Positions 41,341 to 50,455 are shown, counted from the first letter of the stretch. The stretch is DNA of 64,000 nt from Prauserella flavalba (GCF_003202235.1 NZ_MASU01000021.1:20528-84527); one strand, 5' to 3'. A program made the numbers and translations. The notes: generated by a model not told the origin, from the sequence alone.

Positions 41341-43272
41341 GTGACGTACGAATGGCAGCCGACGGCTGACTACCTGGAGCACTCCAACGTCGCCCGGCTG
41401 ATGCAGCGACTCGACGTGAAGACGGCCGACGACCTCCGCGCGGTGTCGGTCGAGGACATCGGGAAGTTCTGGCAGACCGTGGTCGACGACCTGGCGATCC
41501 CCTTCCACACGCCGTACACGCAGGTCCTCGACCTCTCGGGCGGCGTCGAGTGGCCCGAGTGGTTCGTCGGCGGCGGCGTGAACGCCGCCGAGGCCTGCCT
41601 GTCGCGTTGGGCGGCGGAAGACCCGAGCGCGCTCGCTGTCGTACACGAGAATGAGGACGGAGAGGTCACCACCCTCACCTTCGCCGAGCTCGACGAGGCC
41701 GCCTCGAGGCTGCGAGCCGCGCTGCGCGAGCTCGGCGTCGGCAAGGGCGACGCCGTGGCGGTCTACCTGCCCATGATCGCCGAGGCCGTCGTCGCGACCT
41801 ATGCGGTGGCCGGCATCGGAGCGATCCTCGTCCCACTCTTCTCCGGCTTCTCGCCCTCGGCGATCGCGGCACGCCTCCGCGACGCGGGCGCCGTCGCGGT
41901 CGTGACCGCCGACGGCACCCGCCGGCGCCGACGGCCGGTCCCGATGCTCCAGCAGCTGCGGGCGGCCCGGGAGCAGTGCCCGACGGTCCGTACGACCGTG
42001 GTCGTGCACAACCTGGACGAGCCGCTCGACCTGACCGAGGGCGAGGTCAGCTGGGCCCGTCTTCTCGAGAACGACCCCGACCCGGTGGTCGAGCCGACCG
42101 CGGCATCGGACGTACTCCTGCTCGCCTACACCTCGGGCACCACCGGAAAGCCGAAAGGCGCGGTGCACACCCATGCCGGCTTCGTGCTCAAAACCGCGTC
42201 CGAGCTCGCCTACGGCTTCGAGGTCACCCGCGGCCGAACCCTCGCCTGGATCACCGACATGGGCTGGATCATGGGCCCGCTGTCGATTTTCGGAACGCAC
42301 TCCAACGGAGGCACTCTTCTCCTCTACGAAGGCTCGCCCGACATTCCGGACACGGCCAGACTGTGGAACCTGGTCGAGAAGCACCGCATCTCGACACTCG
42401 GCCTGAGCCCGACCCTCACTCGCACACTGCGGGCGGCGTCCACGGCGAGGCCGAACCAGGACCTCTCGACCCTGCGCGTCATCGGATCGACGGGCGAGCC
42501 GTGGGATCCGGAGTCCTACGAGTGGCTCGCCCGCGGCGTGCTGCGCGAGCGGGTTCCGATTATCAACTTCTCCGGAGGCACCGAGGTCGGCGGGTCCTTC
42601 CTGTGTCCCTATCCGGTCGAGCCCATCAGGAGCTGCTCCCTGGGCGGCCCGGCACTGGGGATGGACGTCGACGTGGTCGACGACCACGGCACGAGCCTGC
42701 GGGGCGCCATCGGCGAGCTCGTGTGCCGCCAGCCGTGGCCGTCGATGACTCGCGGTGTGTGGCAGGACCCGGACCGCTACCACGAGGCCTACTGGTCGAC
42801 GTTCCCCGGGATCTGGCGCCACGGCGACTTCGCCAGGGCCGACGAAGACGGCTGGTACATCCTCGGGCGGTCGGACGACGTCATGAACGTTGCGGGCAAG
42901 CGCGTCGCGCCCGCCGAGATCGAGTCGGTCGTCGCCGCCGATCCCGATGTCGCGGAGTCCGCGGTCGTCGGCGTGCCCAACCCGCAGAAGGGCGAGGCCA
43001 TCTGGGTCTTCTACGTCGCCCGCGCAGCGGCCGCGAGCTCCGACGACGACATCGCACGGCGCGTGCGCACCTCCGTCGCGGAAGAGGTCGGGAAACCGTT
43101 CGCGCCGAGCCGCGTCGTCCGCGTCGAGCAGCTGCCGAAGACCCGCTCCGCCAAAATCCTTCGCCGCGCGATCCGTGCGGCCGTCCTCGACAGCGATCCC
43201 GGCGACCTGTCGGGTGCGGAGAACCCCTCGGCAGTGGATCAGATCCGCCTGCAGCTGCACCGCGAGCGCTGA
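41341..43272 (+). CDS. AMP-dependent synthetase/acyl-CoA ligase (acetyl/acetoacetyl-CoA synthetase-like)
   Basis: 643 aa from GTG 41341; further upstream the frame enters the operator region. It has the N-terminal ACAS-type domain ('DIGKFWQTVVDDLAIPF', 'GVEWPEWFVGGGVNAAEACL'), the P-loop 'LLAYTSGTTGKPKGAVHTHA', 'NFSGGTEVGGSFLCPYPVEP' and the C-terminal Lys in 'PKTRSAKILRRAIRA'. It is longer than the FadD-like ligases of the island and belongs to the acetyl-CoA/propionyl-CoA synthetase branch. First gene of a plus-strand operon with HMG-CoA lyase and a crotonase. Substrate uncertain. Confidence 0.88.
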   Translation: MTYEWQPTADYLEHSNVARLMQRLDVKTADDLRAVSVEDIGKFWQTVVDDLAIPFHTPYTQVLDLSGGVEWPEWFVGGGVNAAEACLSRWAAEDPSALAVVHENEDGEVTTLTFAELDEAASRLRAALRELGVGKGDAVAVYLPMIAEAVVATYAVAGIGAILVPLFSGFSPSAIAARLRDAGAVAVVTADGTRRRRRPVPMLQQLRAAREQCPTVRTTVVVHNLDEPLDLTEGEVSWARLLENDPDPVVEPTAASDVLLLAYTSGTTGKPKGAVHTHAGFVLKTASELAYGFEVTRGRTLAWITDMGWIMGPLSIFGTHSNGGTLLLYEGSPDIPDTARLWNLVEKHRISTLGLSPTLTRTLRAASTARPNQDLSTLRVIGSTGEPWDPESYEWLARGVLRERVPIINFSGGTEVGGSFLCPYPVEPIRSCSLGGPALGMDVDVVDDHGTSLRGAIGELVCRQPWPSMTRGVWQDPDRYHEAYWSTFPGIWRHGDFARADEDGWYILGRSDDVMNVAGKRVAPAEIESVVAADPDVAESAVVGVPNPQKGEAIWVFYVARAAAASSDDDIARRVRTSVAEEVGKPFAPSRVVRVEQLPKTRSAKILRRAIRAAVLDSDPGDLSGAENPSAVDQIRLQLHRER

Positions 43273-43304
43273 GCTCCCCCGGCGAAACGACAGAGGAGCA
43301 GAAC

Positions 43305-44270
43305 ATGCCCCAGTACGACAACACCATCGAAGGCGAGACCCGGCGCGTCCACATCCGTGAGGTCGGGCCGAGGGACGGGTTCCAGAACGAGCCCGAGACC
43401 ATCCCGACCTCTGACAAGATCCGATTGATCAACGCGCTCGGCCGGGCCGGTCTCAAACGCATCGAGGTCGCGAGCTTCGTGCGCCCCGACGTACTCCCCC
43501 AGCTCGCGGATGGAGTCGAGGTGCTCCGCGGCATCGATCTGCCCGACGACGTGGCACGCCAGGTGCTGATCCCGAACAGCCGAGGGCTGGACAACGCCCT
43601 GCGCCAGCGGGAGTACTTCGACGAGGCGACCCTGTTCGTGAGCGCGAGTCAGACCCACAACAGGAAGAACATCAACCGCACCGTCGAGGAGACGATGGGG
43701 GAGGTGCGGAGGATGGGCAAACGCGTCGTCGACGAAGGGCTGCGTTTCTGCGCGGTCGTCGCCACCTCCTTCGGCTGTCCCTACGAGGGCAGGGTTCCGC
43801 CGGAGCGAGTCCTCGATCTCGCCGAGCAGTTCGCCGAGGCGGGTGCCATGGAGATCGGCTTCGGGGACACCACCGGCATGTGTAACCCGGCGTACGCGAG
43901 CAGGTTCTTCGCCGCGGCCATCGAACGCCTGCCGGGCATCGAGGTCACCGCGCACTTCCACAACACCCGTGGACAGGGCCTAGCCAACGCGTACGCCGCC
44001 TTCGAGGCCGGCTGTCACAGCTTCGAGTCGAGCTTCGGCGAGCTGGGCGGCTGTCCGGTGCCCAAGGGCTCGACCGGGAACATCGCGACCGAGGACCTGG
44101 CGAGCATGTTCCACGAGATGGGGGTCGACACCGGCCTCGACCTCGGCCGGGTCATCGAGGCCGCCCTCGACGCACAGGCCACCCTGGGCCGCAAGCTCTC
44201 CAGCCACTCGATCGTCGCCGGCCCCGTCGCGTGGTCACCGCGTGACCGGGGCCGCAGCCTCCCCTGCTGA
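43305..44270 (+). CDS. Hydroxymethylglutaryl-CoA lyase
   Basis: 321 aa from ATG 43305, with GAGGAG upstream. HMGL-like TIM barrel with 'IREVGPRDGFQNEPETIPTS' (catalytic Arg-Asp), 'KRIEVASFVRPDVLPQLADG', 'EIGFGDTTGMCNP', metal His in 'VTAHFHNTRGQGLANAYAAF' and 'GELGGCPVPKGSTGNIATED'. The last carries the active-site Cys loop (GGCPxxPGATGN in classical lyases, here with a Lys). It cleaves an HMG-CoA-like thioester to acetoacetate (or analogue) plus acetyl-CoA. Its presence suggests a branched, 3-hydroxy-3-methyl intermediate. Confidence 0.9.
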   Translation: MPQYDNTIEGETRRVHIREVGPRDGFQNEPETIPTSDKIRLINALGRAGLKRIEVASFVRPDVLPQLADGVEVLRGIDLPDDVARQVLIPNSRGLDNALRQREYFDEATLFVSASQTHNRKNINRTVEETMGEVRRMGKRVVDEGLRFCAVVATSFGCPYEGRVPPERVLDLAEQFAEAGAMEIGFGDTTGMCNPAYASRFFAAAIERLPGIEVTAHFHNTRGQGLANAYAAFEAGCHSFESSFGELGGCPVPKGSTGNIATEDLASMFHEMGVDTGLDLGRVIEAALDAQATLGRKLSSHSIVAGPVAWSPRDRGRSLPC

Positions 44271-44287
44271 GTCAAGAGGACCGCACA

Positions 44288-45064
44288 ATGCCCGTCCAGT
44301 ACCAGGTTGACGACCACGGTGTCGCCTACCTCCATCTCGACTCCCCCGAAACCCGGAACGCACTGAGCAACAAGCTGCTCGACGAGCTGCTCGAAGCCCT
44401 TGACCGGGCGAAGTCCGATTCCGCCGTCCGAGTCGTCGTCCTCGGCACCACACACGACAAGGTCTTCTCCGCGGGCGGCGATCTCAAGGCCCTCTCCGAC
44501 GCCGAGCCGGCCATCACGAAGTACGCGGGCCTCGACCGCTTCCCCCGGTTGTTCCTCGCCCTGCAACAGCTCGGCAAGCCGACGATCTGTGCCGCGTCCG
44601 GCGACGTGCTCGCCGGTGCCTTCGGCCTCGCACTCGCCTGCGACCTCATCCTCGCGCGGAAGGGAATCCGCTTCGGCTGTCCGGAGATCAACGTCGGCGT
44701 CTTCCCCTTCATGATCTCGGCGCTCATCTATCGCAGCGTTCCCCGCGCCAAGGCCAACGAGCTCATGCTTCTCGGGGACCTCATCGGTGCCGACGAGGCC
44801 CTCGCACTGCAGATCGTCAACGCCGTTGTGCCCTCCGGCGAGTTCGACGACACCGTCCGATCCTGGGCCCACAGACTCGCCACCAAGTCACCCCTGCTGA
44901 CGAGACTCGGCAAGGACGCGATCGCGACGACCCGCGACATGAGTCTCCCCGACGCGCTGAGCGTCCTCCAGGCGCAGCTCGCGCTCGCCCTCACCACCGA
45001 CGACATCGTCGAGGGAGTCACCGCTTTCCGCCAACGCAGAGATCCGCACTGGTCGGGCCGCTGA
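44288..45064 (+). CDS. Enoyl-CoA hydratase/isomerase family protein
   Basis: 258 aa from ATG 44288. 'VFSAGGDLKALSDAEPAITK', 'SGDVLAGAFGLALACDLILA' and 'FGCPEINVGVFPFMISALIY' (second catalytic Glu kept, first position Asp/Val variant). Immediately downstream of HMG-CoA lyase, it could be the methylglutaconyl-CoA hydratase-type step that makes the lyase substrate (inference). A generic hydratase role is possible. Confidence 0.82.
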   Translation: MPVQYQVDDHGVAYLHLDSPETRNALSNKLLDELLEALDRAKSDSAVRVVVLGTTHDKVFSAGGDLKALSDAEPAITKYAGLDRFPRLFLALQQLGKPTICAASGDVLAGAFGLALACDLILARKGIRFGCPEINVGVFPFMISALIYRSVPRAKANELMLLGDLIGADEALALQIVNAVVPSGEFDDTVRSWAHRLATKSPLLTRLGKDAIATTRDMSLPDALSVLQAQLALALTTDDIVEGVTAFRQRRDPHWSGR

Positions 45065-45222
45065 GGCCGGACAGCGTGCGGTCCCCTCACCACACAAGAC
45101 AGGAGTCCATTCACACACGAGATCTGGCAACCGTAGTTCTCGACATCGCCCCAACCACAGCTGCCTTCACCAGCCGTGCCGATCATGATCGCCGGCCGGT
45201 TCGTGCTCAATGAGGAGACACC
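45065..45222. other. Gap before MFS gene, no feature recognised
   Basis: No TGGTCTGACCA-type operator and no coding sequence are recognised in these 158 bases; AATGAGGAGACACC supplies the ribosome-binding site of the MFS gene. Confidence 0.5.
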
Positions 45223-46545
45223 ATGGCATCCACCCCGACGTCGCATTCCGCGACAACCCCCGTGCGCGCCGCCATCGCGAGTTTCGTCGGCGGCATGCTC
45301 GAATACTACGACTTCTTCGTCTACGGCACGGCCGCCGCGCTCGTGCTCAACAAACTGTTCTTCACCGGTCTTTCGCCGGCACTCGGCACCGTGGCCGCGT
45401 TCGCGACGTTCGCGGTGGGCTATGTCGTGCGGCCGTTGGGCGGCATCGTCTTCGGCCACGTGGCCGACCGCATCGGCCGCAAGCGAAGCCTGGTCGCGAC
45501 GCTGCTGGTGATGGGGGTGTCGACGGTCCTGATCGGCGTGCTCCCGACGTACTCCGCGATCGGTGCCGCGGCGCCGATGCTCCTCCTCGCGCTGCGGCTC
45601 GTTCAGGGTTTCGGGCTTGGCGGCGAACTCGGCGTGGCCTCGGTGTTCGCCGTCGAACACGCGCCGCCAGGGCGACGCGGATTCTTCGGCGCCTTCGCCT
45701 ACTCGGGACCGTTCGCGGGGCTCGTGCTGTCCACCGGTGTGTTCGGGCTCCTTTCGCTGATGCCCGCCGAATCCTTCGCCAGTTGGGGCTGGCGTATCCC
45801 GTTCCTGTTCAGCATCGTGGTGGTCGCGGTGGCTCTGGTCGTGCGGCTCGGAGTCCCCGAACCCGAGGTCTTCCGCAAGACTGACGACGCGGGCGCGAAA
45901 CCACGGGTGCCGGTGGTGGAAGCGCTGCGTGGGCACAGCAAGGACGTCATCGCGGTCGCACTGATCTCCGCCGCGCCGAACACGATCTTCTACATCGTGA
46001 CGGTTTTCTCGTTGTCGTATGCCACGACCGCACACGGCGTGCCACAGACGACCATGCTCGGCGTCGTCACGCTCGCCGCTGTGTTCCTCTTCACGGCGAC
46101 TCCGCTCTGGGGCGGGCTTTCCGACCGCATCGGCCGCAAGAAGCCGATCATCTACGGAACCATTGCCGAAGGCATCCTGCTGTTCGTGTTCTTCCTGGGT
46201 CTCGAGACCTCCAACACGCTGGTGATCTTCGGGGTCAGTGTGCTCGTGCTCGGGCTGGGACACGCCGTGGTCAACGGAGTGGTCCCCGCCTTCTTCTGCG
46301 AGCTGTTCCCGACGCACATCCGTGCCAGCGCGGTGTCACTGGGTCAGCAGCTCGGGGGCGTCTTCGGTGGTTTCGCCCCGTTGGTGGCCGCCAGCCTCAT
46401 CGGTGCGAACTGGGGTGGCTGGCTGCCCCTCGCCGGCTACGGCGTGGTGCTGTGCGCGCTGGGCGTGTCCGCGACCTTTGTCGCGCTGCGCCGATGGGAC
46501 CGCTCGGTCGTCGCCGCACCTACCGTGACGGCGGTTCAGGGCTAG
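45223..46545 (+). CDS. MFS transporter, metabolite:H+ symporter (MHS) type
   Basis: 440 aa from ATG 45223, with GAGGAG nine bases upstream. N-terminal '[20 protein letters not shown]' is typical of shikimate/benzoate-like MHS carriers. The loop '[20 protein letters not shown]' and its repeat '[19 protein letters not shown]' show the two MFS halves. It should import an organic acid with protons and, from position, the substrate of the acyl-CoA island. It has a strong hairpin 12 bases downstream. Confidence 0.9.
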   Translation: MASTPTSHSATTPVRAAIASFVGGMLEYYDFFVYGTAAALVLNKLFFTGLSPALGTVAAFATFAVGYVVRPLGGIVFGHVADRIGRKRSLVATLLVMGVSTVLIGVLPTYSAIGAAAPMLLLALRLVQGFGLGGELGVASVFAVEHAPPGRRGFFGAFAYSGPFAGLVLSTGVFGLLSLMPAESFASWGWRIPFLFSIVVVAVALVVRLGVPEPEVFRKTDDAGAKPRVPVVEALRGHSKDVIAVALISAAPNTIFYIVTVFSLSYATTAHGVPQTTMLGVVTLAAVFLFTATPLWGGLSDRIGRKKPIIYGTIAEGILLFVFFLGLETSNTLVIFGVSVLVLGLGHAVVNGVVPAFFCELFPTHIRASAVSLGQQLGGVFGGFAPLVAASLIGANWGGWLPLAGYGVVLCALGVSATFVALRRWDRSVVAAPTVTAVQG

Positions 46546-46556
46546 CCCGTGTTCAC

Positions 46557-46592
46557 CTGTCTGCCGGCCGCGGGCCGGCGGCCGGCAGACAG
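46557..46592 (+). terminator. Strong hairpin after the MFS gene
   Basis: A perfect 14-bp stem CTGTCTGCCGGCCG / CGGCCGGCAGACAG with an 8-base loop begins 12 bases after the stop codon. No U-tract follows, which is common for actinobacterial terminators. Confidence 0.65.
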
Positions 46593-46630
46593 CCGAGCCT
46601 GATCGGGCAGATCTGGAGCAAGATGAGCCG

Positions 46631-47470
46631 GTGACTGGAAATACTGACGACACCGTGTGGGAATCCCAGGGTGAGTGGGACGACATCCGGTACGAGACCA
46701 CCGAGGACGGCATCGCGAAGATCACGATCAATCGGCCGGAGGTCCACAACGCCTTCCGTCCGCAGACACTGGTCGAGGTCTCGTCGGCGCTGACCACAGC
46801 TCGCGAGGACGAGTCGATCGGGGTGATCGTCCTGACCGGCGCGGGAGAGAAGGCGTTTTGCTCAGGTGGTGACCAGCGTGTGCGCGGCGACAGCGGCTAC
46901 CAAACCGATGCGTCAGCGACCGGAAGGTTCCACGTCACCGACCTCCACGTCGCGATGCGCCGCTGCCCGAAACCGATCATCGCGATGGTGGCCGGCTGGG
47001 CGATCGGTGGCGGTCACGTACTGCACCTCGTCTGCGACCTGACCATCGCGGCCGACAACGCCGTGTTCGGACAGGTCGGCCCCAAGGTCGGTTCGTTCGA
47101 CGGCGGCTACGGCGCCAGCATCCTCTCCGACCTCGTCGGCCCGAAGAAGGCCAAGGAGGTCTGGATGCTGTGCCGTCGGTACGACGCCCGGACGGCGCTC
47201 GAGATGGGCCTCGTGAACACTGTCGTACCGCTGGCGGAACTCGAGGCGGAGACGATCACGTGGGCGCGGGAGATCCTCGCGCTCTCGCCCTGGGCGGTGA
47301 GACTGTCCAAATTGAGCTTCCACGCGCACGAGGATGGCTACGCCGGAATCCAGGCCCTCGCCCACGACGCGAACCTGCTCTTCTACGGTCAACCAGAAGC
47401 CCAGGAGGGCCGGGAGGCGTTCAAGGCGAAGCGCGAACCAGACTTCACGCGGTTTCCGCGCCGCGCTTGA
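46631..47470 (+). CDS. BadI/MenB-like crotonase, second paralogue
   Basis: 279 aa from GTG 46631. Subgroup markers: '[20 protein letters not shown]', '[20 protein letters not shown]', '[20 protein letters not shown]' and '[20 protein letters not shown]'. It retains the SGGDQ form seen in BadI and MenB more closely than the copy at 38235. With an SDR and a Zn-alcohol dehydrogenase it forms a separate plus-strand module. It may open a different ring ketone or be a naphthoyl-CoA synthase homologue recruited for catabolism. Confidence 0.78.
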   Translation: MTGNTDDTVWESQGEWDDIRYETTEDGIAKITINRPEVHNAFRPQTLVEVSSALTTAREDESIGVIVLTGAGEKAFCSGGDQRVRGDSGYQTDASATGRFHVTDLHVAMRRCPKPIIAMVAGWAIGGGHVLHLVCDLTIAADNAVFGQVGPKVGSFDGGYGASILSDLVGPKKAKEVWMLCRRYDARTALEMGLVNTVVPLAELEAETITWAREILALSPWAVRLSKLSFHAHEDGYAGIQALAHDANLLFYGQPEAQEGREAFKAKREPDFTRFPRRA

Positions 47471-47523
47471 GCCGATTCTCTGGATTTGACAGCACCACAA
47501 CGGAAACGGACGGATCATCAGAA

Positions 47524-48357
47524 ATGACAAGGCCAGCATCGGAGACCGGCGGATCAGCCCCGCGTACTCCCGATCAGCAACCCGATTTCCAGCTCCGGGG
47601 AGCACGGGTTCTGATCGCGGGCGGCACCTCGGGAGTCGGACTCGCGACTTCCCGGGCCTTCGCCCGGGCCGGAGCCGCCCACGTGGTTGTCGGCGGGCGC
47701 AATCCGGAACGAGGTGAAGCCGCCGCGAAGGCCGTCGCCGCCGAGGCGACCGCGACGAGCACGTTCGTCGCCGCGGACGTGAACACGGTCGACGGTGCCA
47801 CCGGGCTCGTCGCGTCTGCCACCGAGCAGATGGGCGGGCTCGACATCGTGGTGAACTCCACGGTCGCCCCCTACATGCCGGTTCCGCTCCACAGCATGCC
47901 GATCGAGGATCTCCACGCGGTTCTCTCCCAGCAGGCGCTGGGAACCATGCTGGTCTGCCGGGCGGCGATCGATGTCATGCGTCCCGAACAGAGCGGCGCC
48001 ATCGTGAACATCGCCTCCGACGCGCAGCGCGTACCCACACCCGGGGAGACGGGAATCGGCGCTGCCATGGCGGCGATCGTCACCTTTTCGCAAACGCTCG
48101 CACTCGAAGCGAAGCGGTATGGCGTCAGGGTCAACGTCCTGACACCGTCGATGATCGTGGACACCGGCTCCCACGAGCGCGCTCTGGCCACCGAGTTCAG
48201 CAAGAAGATCTTCGACCGAATCGCCGCGCAGGCCCATCTCGGCCTGACCGAACCCGAGGACCTGTCGAACGCGATCCTCTTCCTCGCCTCCCCGCTCGCG
48301 CGCCGGATCACCGGCCAGGTGATCAGCGTGAACGGCGGCATCTCGATCGCGAGCTGA
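47524..48357 (+). CDS. SDR-fold protein lacking the catalytic Tyr/Lys
   Basis: 277 aa from ATG 47524. The Rossmann part is present ('RVLIAGGTSGVGLATSRAFA', 'VVVGGRNPERG') with an altered glycine motif, and a catalytic-like Ser is kept ('VNIASDAQRV'). But the YxxxK site is replaced: 'GETGIGAAMAAIVTFSQTLA' aligns Ile and Met at the Tyr and Lys positions, and NNAG is NSTV. It may have lost dehydrogenase activity, or use other residues. It ends with a normal 'GQVISVNGGISIAS'. It is 4 bases from the alcohol dehydrogenase. Confidence 0.75.
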   Translation: MTRPASETGGSAPRTPDQQPDFQLRGARVLIAGGTSGVGLATSRAFARAGAAHVVVGGRNPERGEAAAKAVAAEATATSTFVAADVNTVDGATGLVASATEQMGGLDIVVNSTVAPYMPVPLHSMPIEDLHAVLSQQALGTMLVCRAAIDVMRPEQSGAIVNIASDAQRVPTPGETGIGAAMAAIVTFSQTLALEAKRYGVRVNVLTPSMIVDTGSHERALATEFSKKIFDRIAAQAHLGLTEPEDLSNAILFLASPLARRITGQVISVNGGISIAS

Positions 48358-48361
48358 CGCG

Positions 48362-49405
48362 ATGCGGGCCATCCAGTACCTCGGTGCCGGCCAGGTCTCC
48401 CGAACTGACGTGCCGATGCCTACCGCAACGCCGGGCCGGGTCCTCCTTCGCGTCGCCGCGGCGGGCATCTGCCACACCGACGTTCACTTCCGTGCGAGCC
48501 CGCACCCGGCCATTCCCCCAGGCACCGTCCTCGGGCACGAGATCGCCGGCACGATCGTCGAACGGGGAGACGGGGTCACGTCGTTCGCCGTGGGTGACCA
48601 GGTGATCGTCCACCCGGTGTGGTCGTGCGGAACCTGCCGGCAGTGCGTCGCCGGAGTCACGAACGCGTGCCTGAGCACCGCGGGACGGCTGAGCCAGCCA
48701 CCGGTTCCCGGTGTCTCGGTCGACGGCGGCCTCGCGGAGTTCGTCGCGGTCCCGGCCACGGCGTTGGTGGCCGCGGACGCACTTGACCCGGCGTTCGCGG
48801 CCACGCTGACGGATGCGGGTCTGGTGCCGTATCACTCGATCAACGCCGTAGGCGACCTCCTGCGCCCGGGATCGTGCGCGGTCGTCATCGGGATCGGCGG
48901 CCTGGGCCAGTTCGCGGTCGAGATCCTCAGAGCGTCCACGGTGGCGAAAGTCATTGCCCTGGACGTGAGGCAGCAGGCCCTCGACGAAGTGCGCGCCAAG
49001 GTCGACCACACATTCGTGTCAACCGATGACGACATCGCGGAGAAGGTGCTGCGCGCCGCCGGCGGACACGGTGCCGACCTCGTGCTCGACCTCGTCGGGA
49101 CCACGACGACACTCGCGCTGGCAGGCGCCGTCGTCGCGCCGTACGGCACGATCCGCGTTCCCGGCCAGGGCGACGGAACGCTCCAATTCGAAACCGCCCG
49201 AACATCGACGACCCTCCCGCGAGGCGCGACCATCAGCCGCCCGTACAGCGGCACCCGGCAGGATCTCGTTGACCTCGTAGCCCTCGCCCGCACCGGATGC
49301 CTCACCACCAGGATCACGCACTACGGCTTCGAGAACGCCCTCACCGCGTTCGACGATCTGGAGAACGGCCGGCTCGTCGGCCGGGCAGTCGTCATCATGG
49401 ACTGA
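48362..49405 (+). CDS. Zn-dependent alcohol dehydrogenase (MDR family)
   Basis: 347 aa from ATG 48362. Catalytic Zn ligands 'AGICHTDVHF' and 'GHEIAGTIVERGDGV'; structural Zn Cys cluster 'CGTCRQCVAGVTNAC'; NAD loop 'VVIGIGGLGQFAVEIL'. It oxidises a secondary or ring alcohol to a ketone (or reverse). In anaerobic benzoate degraders an MDR enzyme (Had) carries out this step on 6-hydroxycyclohexenecarboxyl-CoA. The neighbouring BadI paralogue makes a similar role conceivable here, given that the adjacent SDR lacks its active site. Confidence 0.88.
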   Translation: MRAIQYLGAGQVSRTDVPMPTATPGRVLLRVAAAGICHTDVHFRASPHPAIPPGTVLGHEIAGTIVERGDGVTSFAVGDQVIVHPVWSCGTCRQCVAGVTNACLSTAGRLSQPPVPGVSVDGGLAEFVAVPATALVAADALDPAFAATLTDAGLVPYHSINAVGDLLRPGSCAVVIGIGGLGQFAVEILRASTVAKVIALDVRQQALDEVRAKVDHTFVSTDDDIAEKVLRAAGGHGADLVLDLVGTTTTLALAGAVVAPYGTIRVPGQGDGTLQFETARTSTTLPRGATISRPYSGTRQDLVDLVALARTGCLTTRITHYGFENALTAFDDLENGRLVGRAVVIMD

Positions 49406-49414
49406 TGCCCTCCA

Positions 49415-49436
49415 CGCCGCTGACGTAGCAGCGGCG
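49415..49436. terminator. Hairpin between converging genes
   Basis: An 8-bp stem CGCCGCTG / CAGCGGCG with a 6-base loop lies 10 bases after the alcohol dehydrogenase stop. The rest of 49405-49575, between this gene and the converging phosphatase, shows nothing else. Confidence 0.5.
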
Positions 49437-49575
49437 CGCGCCCTGCGCGCATAAGACCGCCGTCGAGGGGCGGTGGACCCGACCGCACCGGTCGATCAAC
49501 GTCGCACCCGGCGACATCGCATCCAACCGGGCGGCCACCCGAGCCACCACCGCACGAGTCGCGGACGGTCCGGGT

Positions 49576-50298
49576 CTAGCTCGGCCCAGCGGTGGGGAAC
49601 CGCTGGGTCCACCGCCGGACCGCGTCCGCGGTCGCGCCATGCGCCTCGAGCCAGCCGTGGACTCCTGCGGGGGATGCCGTCCACAGGTCGAGGACGGTTT
49701 CGATGGCCTCGGGTGGCGCGCCGTAGGCGCTGCCGGCCACACCATTCTGGTCGCGGCTGTGTACGTGGTTGGTGCGGCGCAGCCGCGCGATGATCGCGTC
49801 GAGGTTGTGCTGGGTCAGCATGTAGTCGGCCACGATCTCGTCTCTGGACACGCCCGCGCACGCGAGCAGGAGCGCCACGGCCACGCCCGTGCGGTCCTTG
49901 CCCGCCGCGCAGTGGATGAGCAGCGGCCCGGGCGCGGTGGCGGCCAGCGTCACCACGCTGGCCAGCTGCGGCGCGGCCTGCTGGACGAACACCCGGTAGA
50001 TCGCCCCGAGGTCGTCGCGCGGTAGCGCGCTGAGCTGGGCGTCGTCGAGGAACGGCAGAGCGTGCACGGTGGTCCCGGCGACGGCCAGCGGGTGCGGTGC
50101 GTCGAGTTCGCCGGGCGCACGCAGGTCCAGCACGGTGCGCGCCGGCCACGACGGCAACGCCCGCGGCGGCAGGTCCCCCGCCAGCGGAGCGGCGCTGCGG
50201 TACAGCACCCCGGCGGCGGTGCGCCTGCCCGGACCCGCGGGGAGGCCGCCGAGGTCGCGGACGTTCGGGAGCACATTGTCGTCACAGGTCAGGGTCAT
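49576..50298 (-). CDS. Tyrosine-protein phosphatase (PtpB/Y_phosphatase3-like)
   Basis: 240 aa from ATG 50298. P-loop 'LLIHCAAGKDRTGVAVALLL' with nucleophile Cys near 130, the N-terminal 'NVLPNVRDLGGLPAG' and 'YRSAAP' typical of the MptpB-like family. It hydrolyses phosphotyrosine or phospholipid substrates. Its start codon overlaps the stop of the phnE remnant (ATGA), so it was the last gene of a phosphonate transporter operon. Such phosphatase genes do occur beside phn transporters in actinobacteria. Confidence 0.88.
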   Translation of the reverse strand: MTLTCDDNVLPNVRDLGGLPAGPGRRTAAGVLYRSAAPLAGDLPPRALPSWPARTVLDLRAPGELDAPHPLAVAGTTVHALPFLDDAQLSALPRDDLGAIYRVFVQQAAPQLASVVTLAATAPGPLLIHCAAGKDRTGVAVALLLACAGVSRDEIVADYMLTQHNLDAIIARLRRTNHVHSRDQNGVAGSAYGAPPEAIETVLDLWTASPAGVHGWLEAHGATADAVRRWTQRFPTAGPS

Positions 50299-50426
50299 AC
50301 GAGCCTCTTCCTCAGATGTGCGCTGGCCCGGTCAAGCACGACGACGACAACGAGCACGACGAGCACGATGGTCAGCACACTGCCGTATTCGAACAGGCGC
50401 AGCTTCTGGTTGAGTTCCATCCCGAT
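50295..50426 (-). pseudogene. PhnE-like phosphonate ABC permease, C-terminal remnant
   Basis: The minus strand reads IGMELNQKLRLFEYGSVLTI, then VLVVLVVVVVLDRASAHLRK and RLV, TGA. This is the last transmembrane helix and tail of PhnE-type permeases ('FELNxxxxxFxYxxVSTILLVLVxxVxxxDxxSxxLRxRL'). Homology ends about 30 bases before the first CRISPR repeat; the rest of the gene and the operon promoter are gone. Confidence 0.7.
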
Positions 50427-50455
50427 CGGACTCGGAGAGTACGACCCACGACGTT

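Noticed and set aside
41341..43272. Upstream extension of the ligase to 41203
   Set aside because: The extension would translate through both GntR-type operators; GTG 41341 starts the conserved domain region, so the extension is non-coding.
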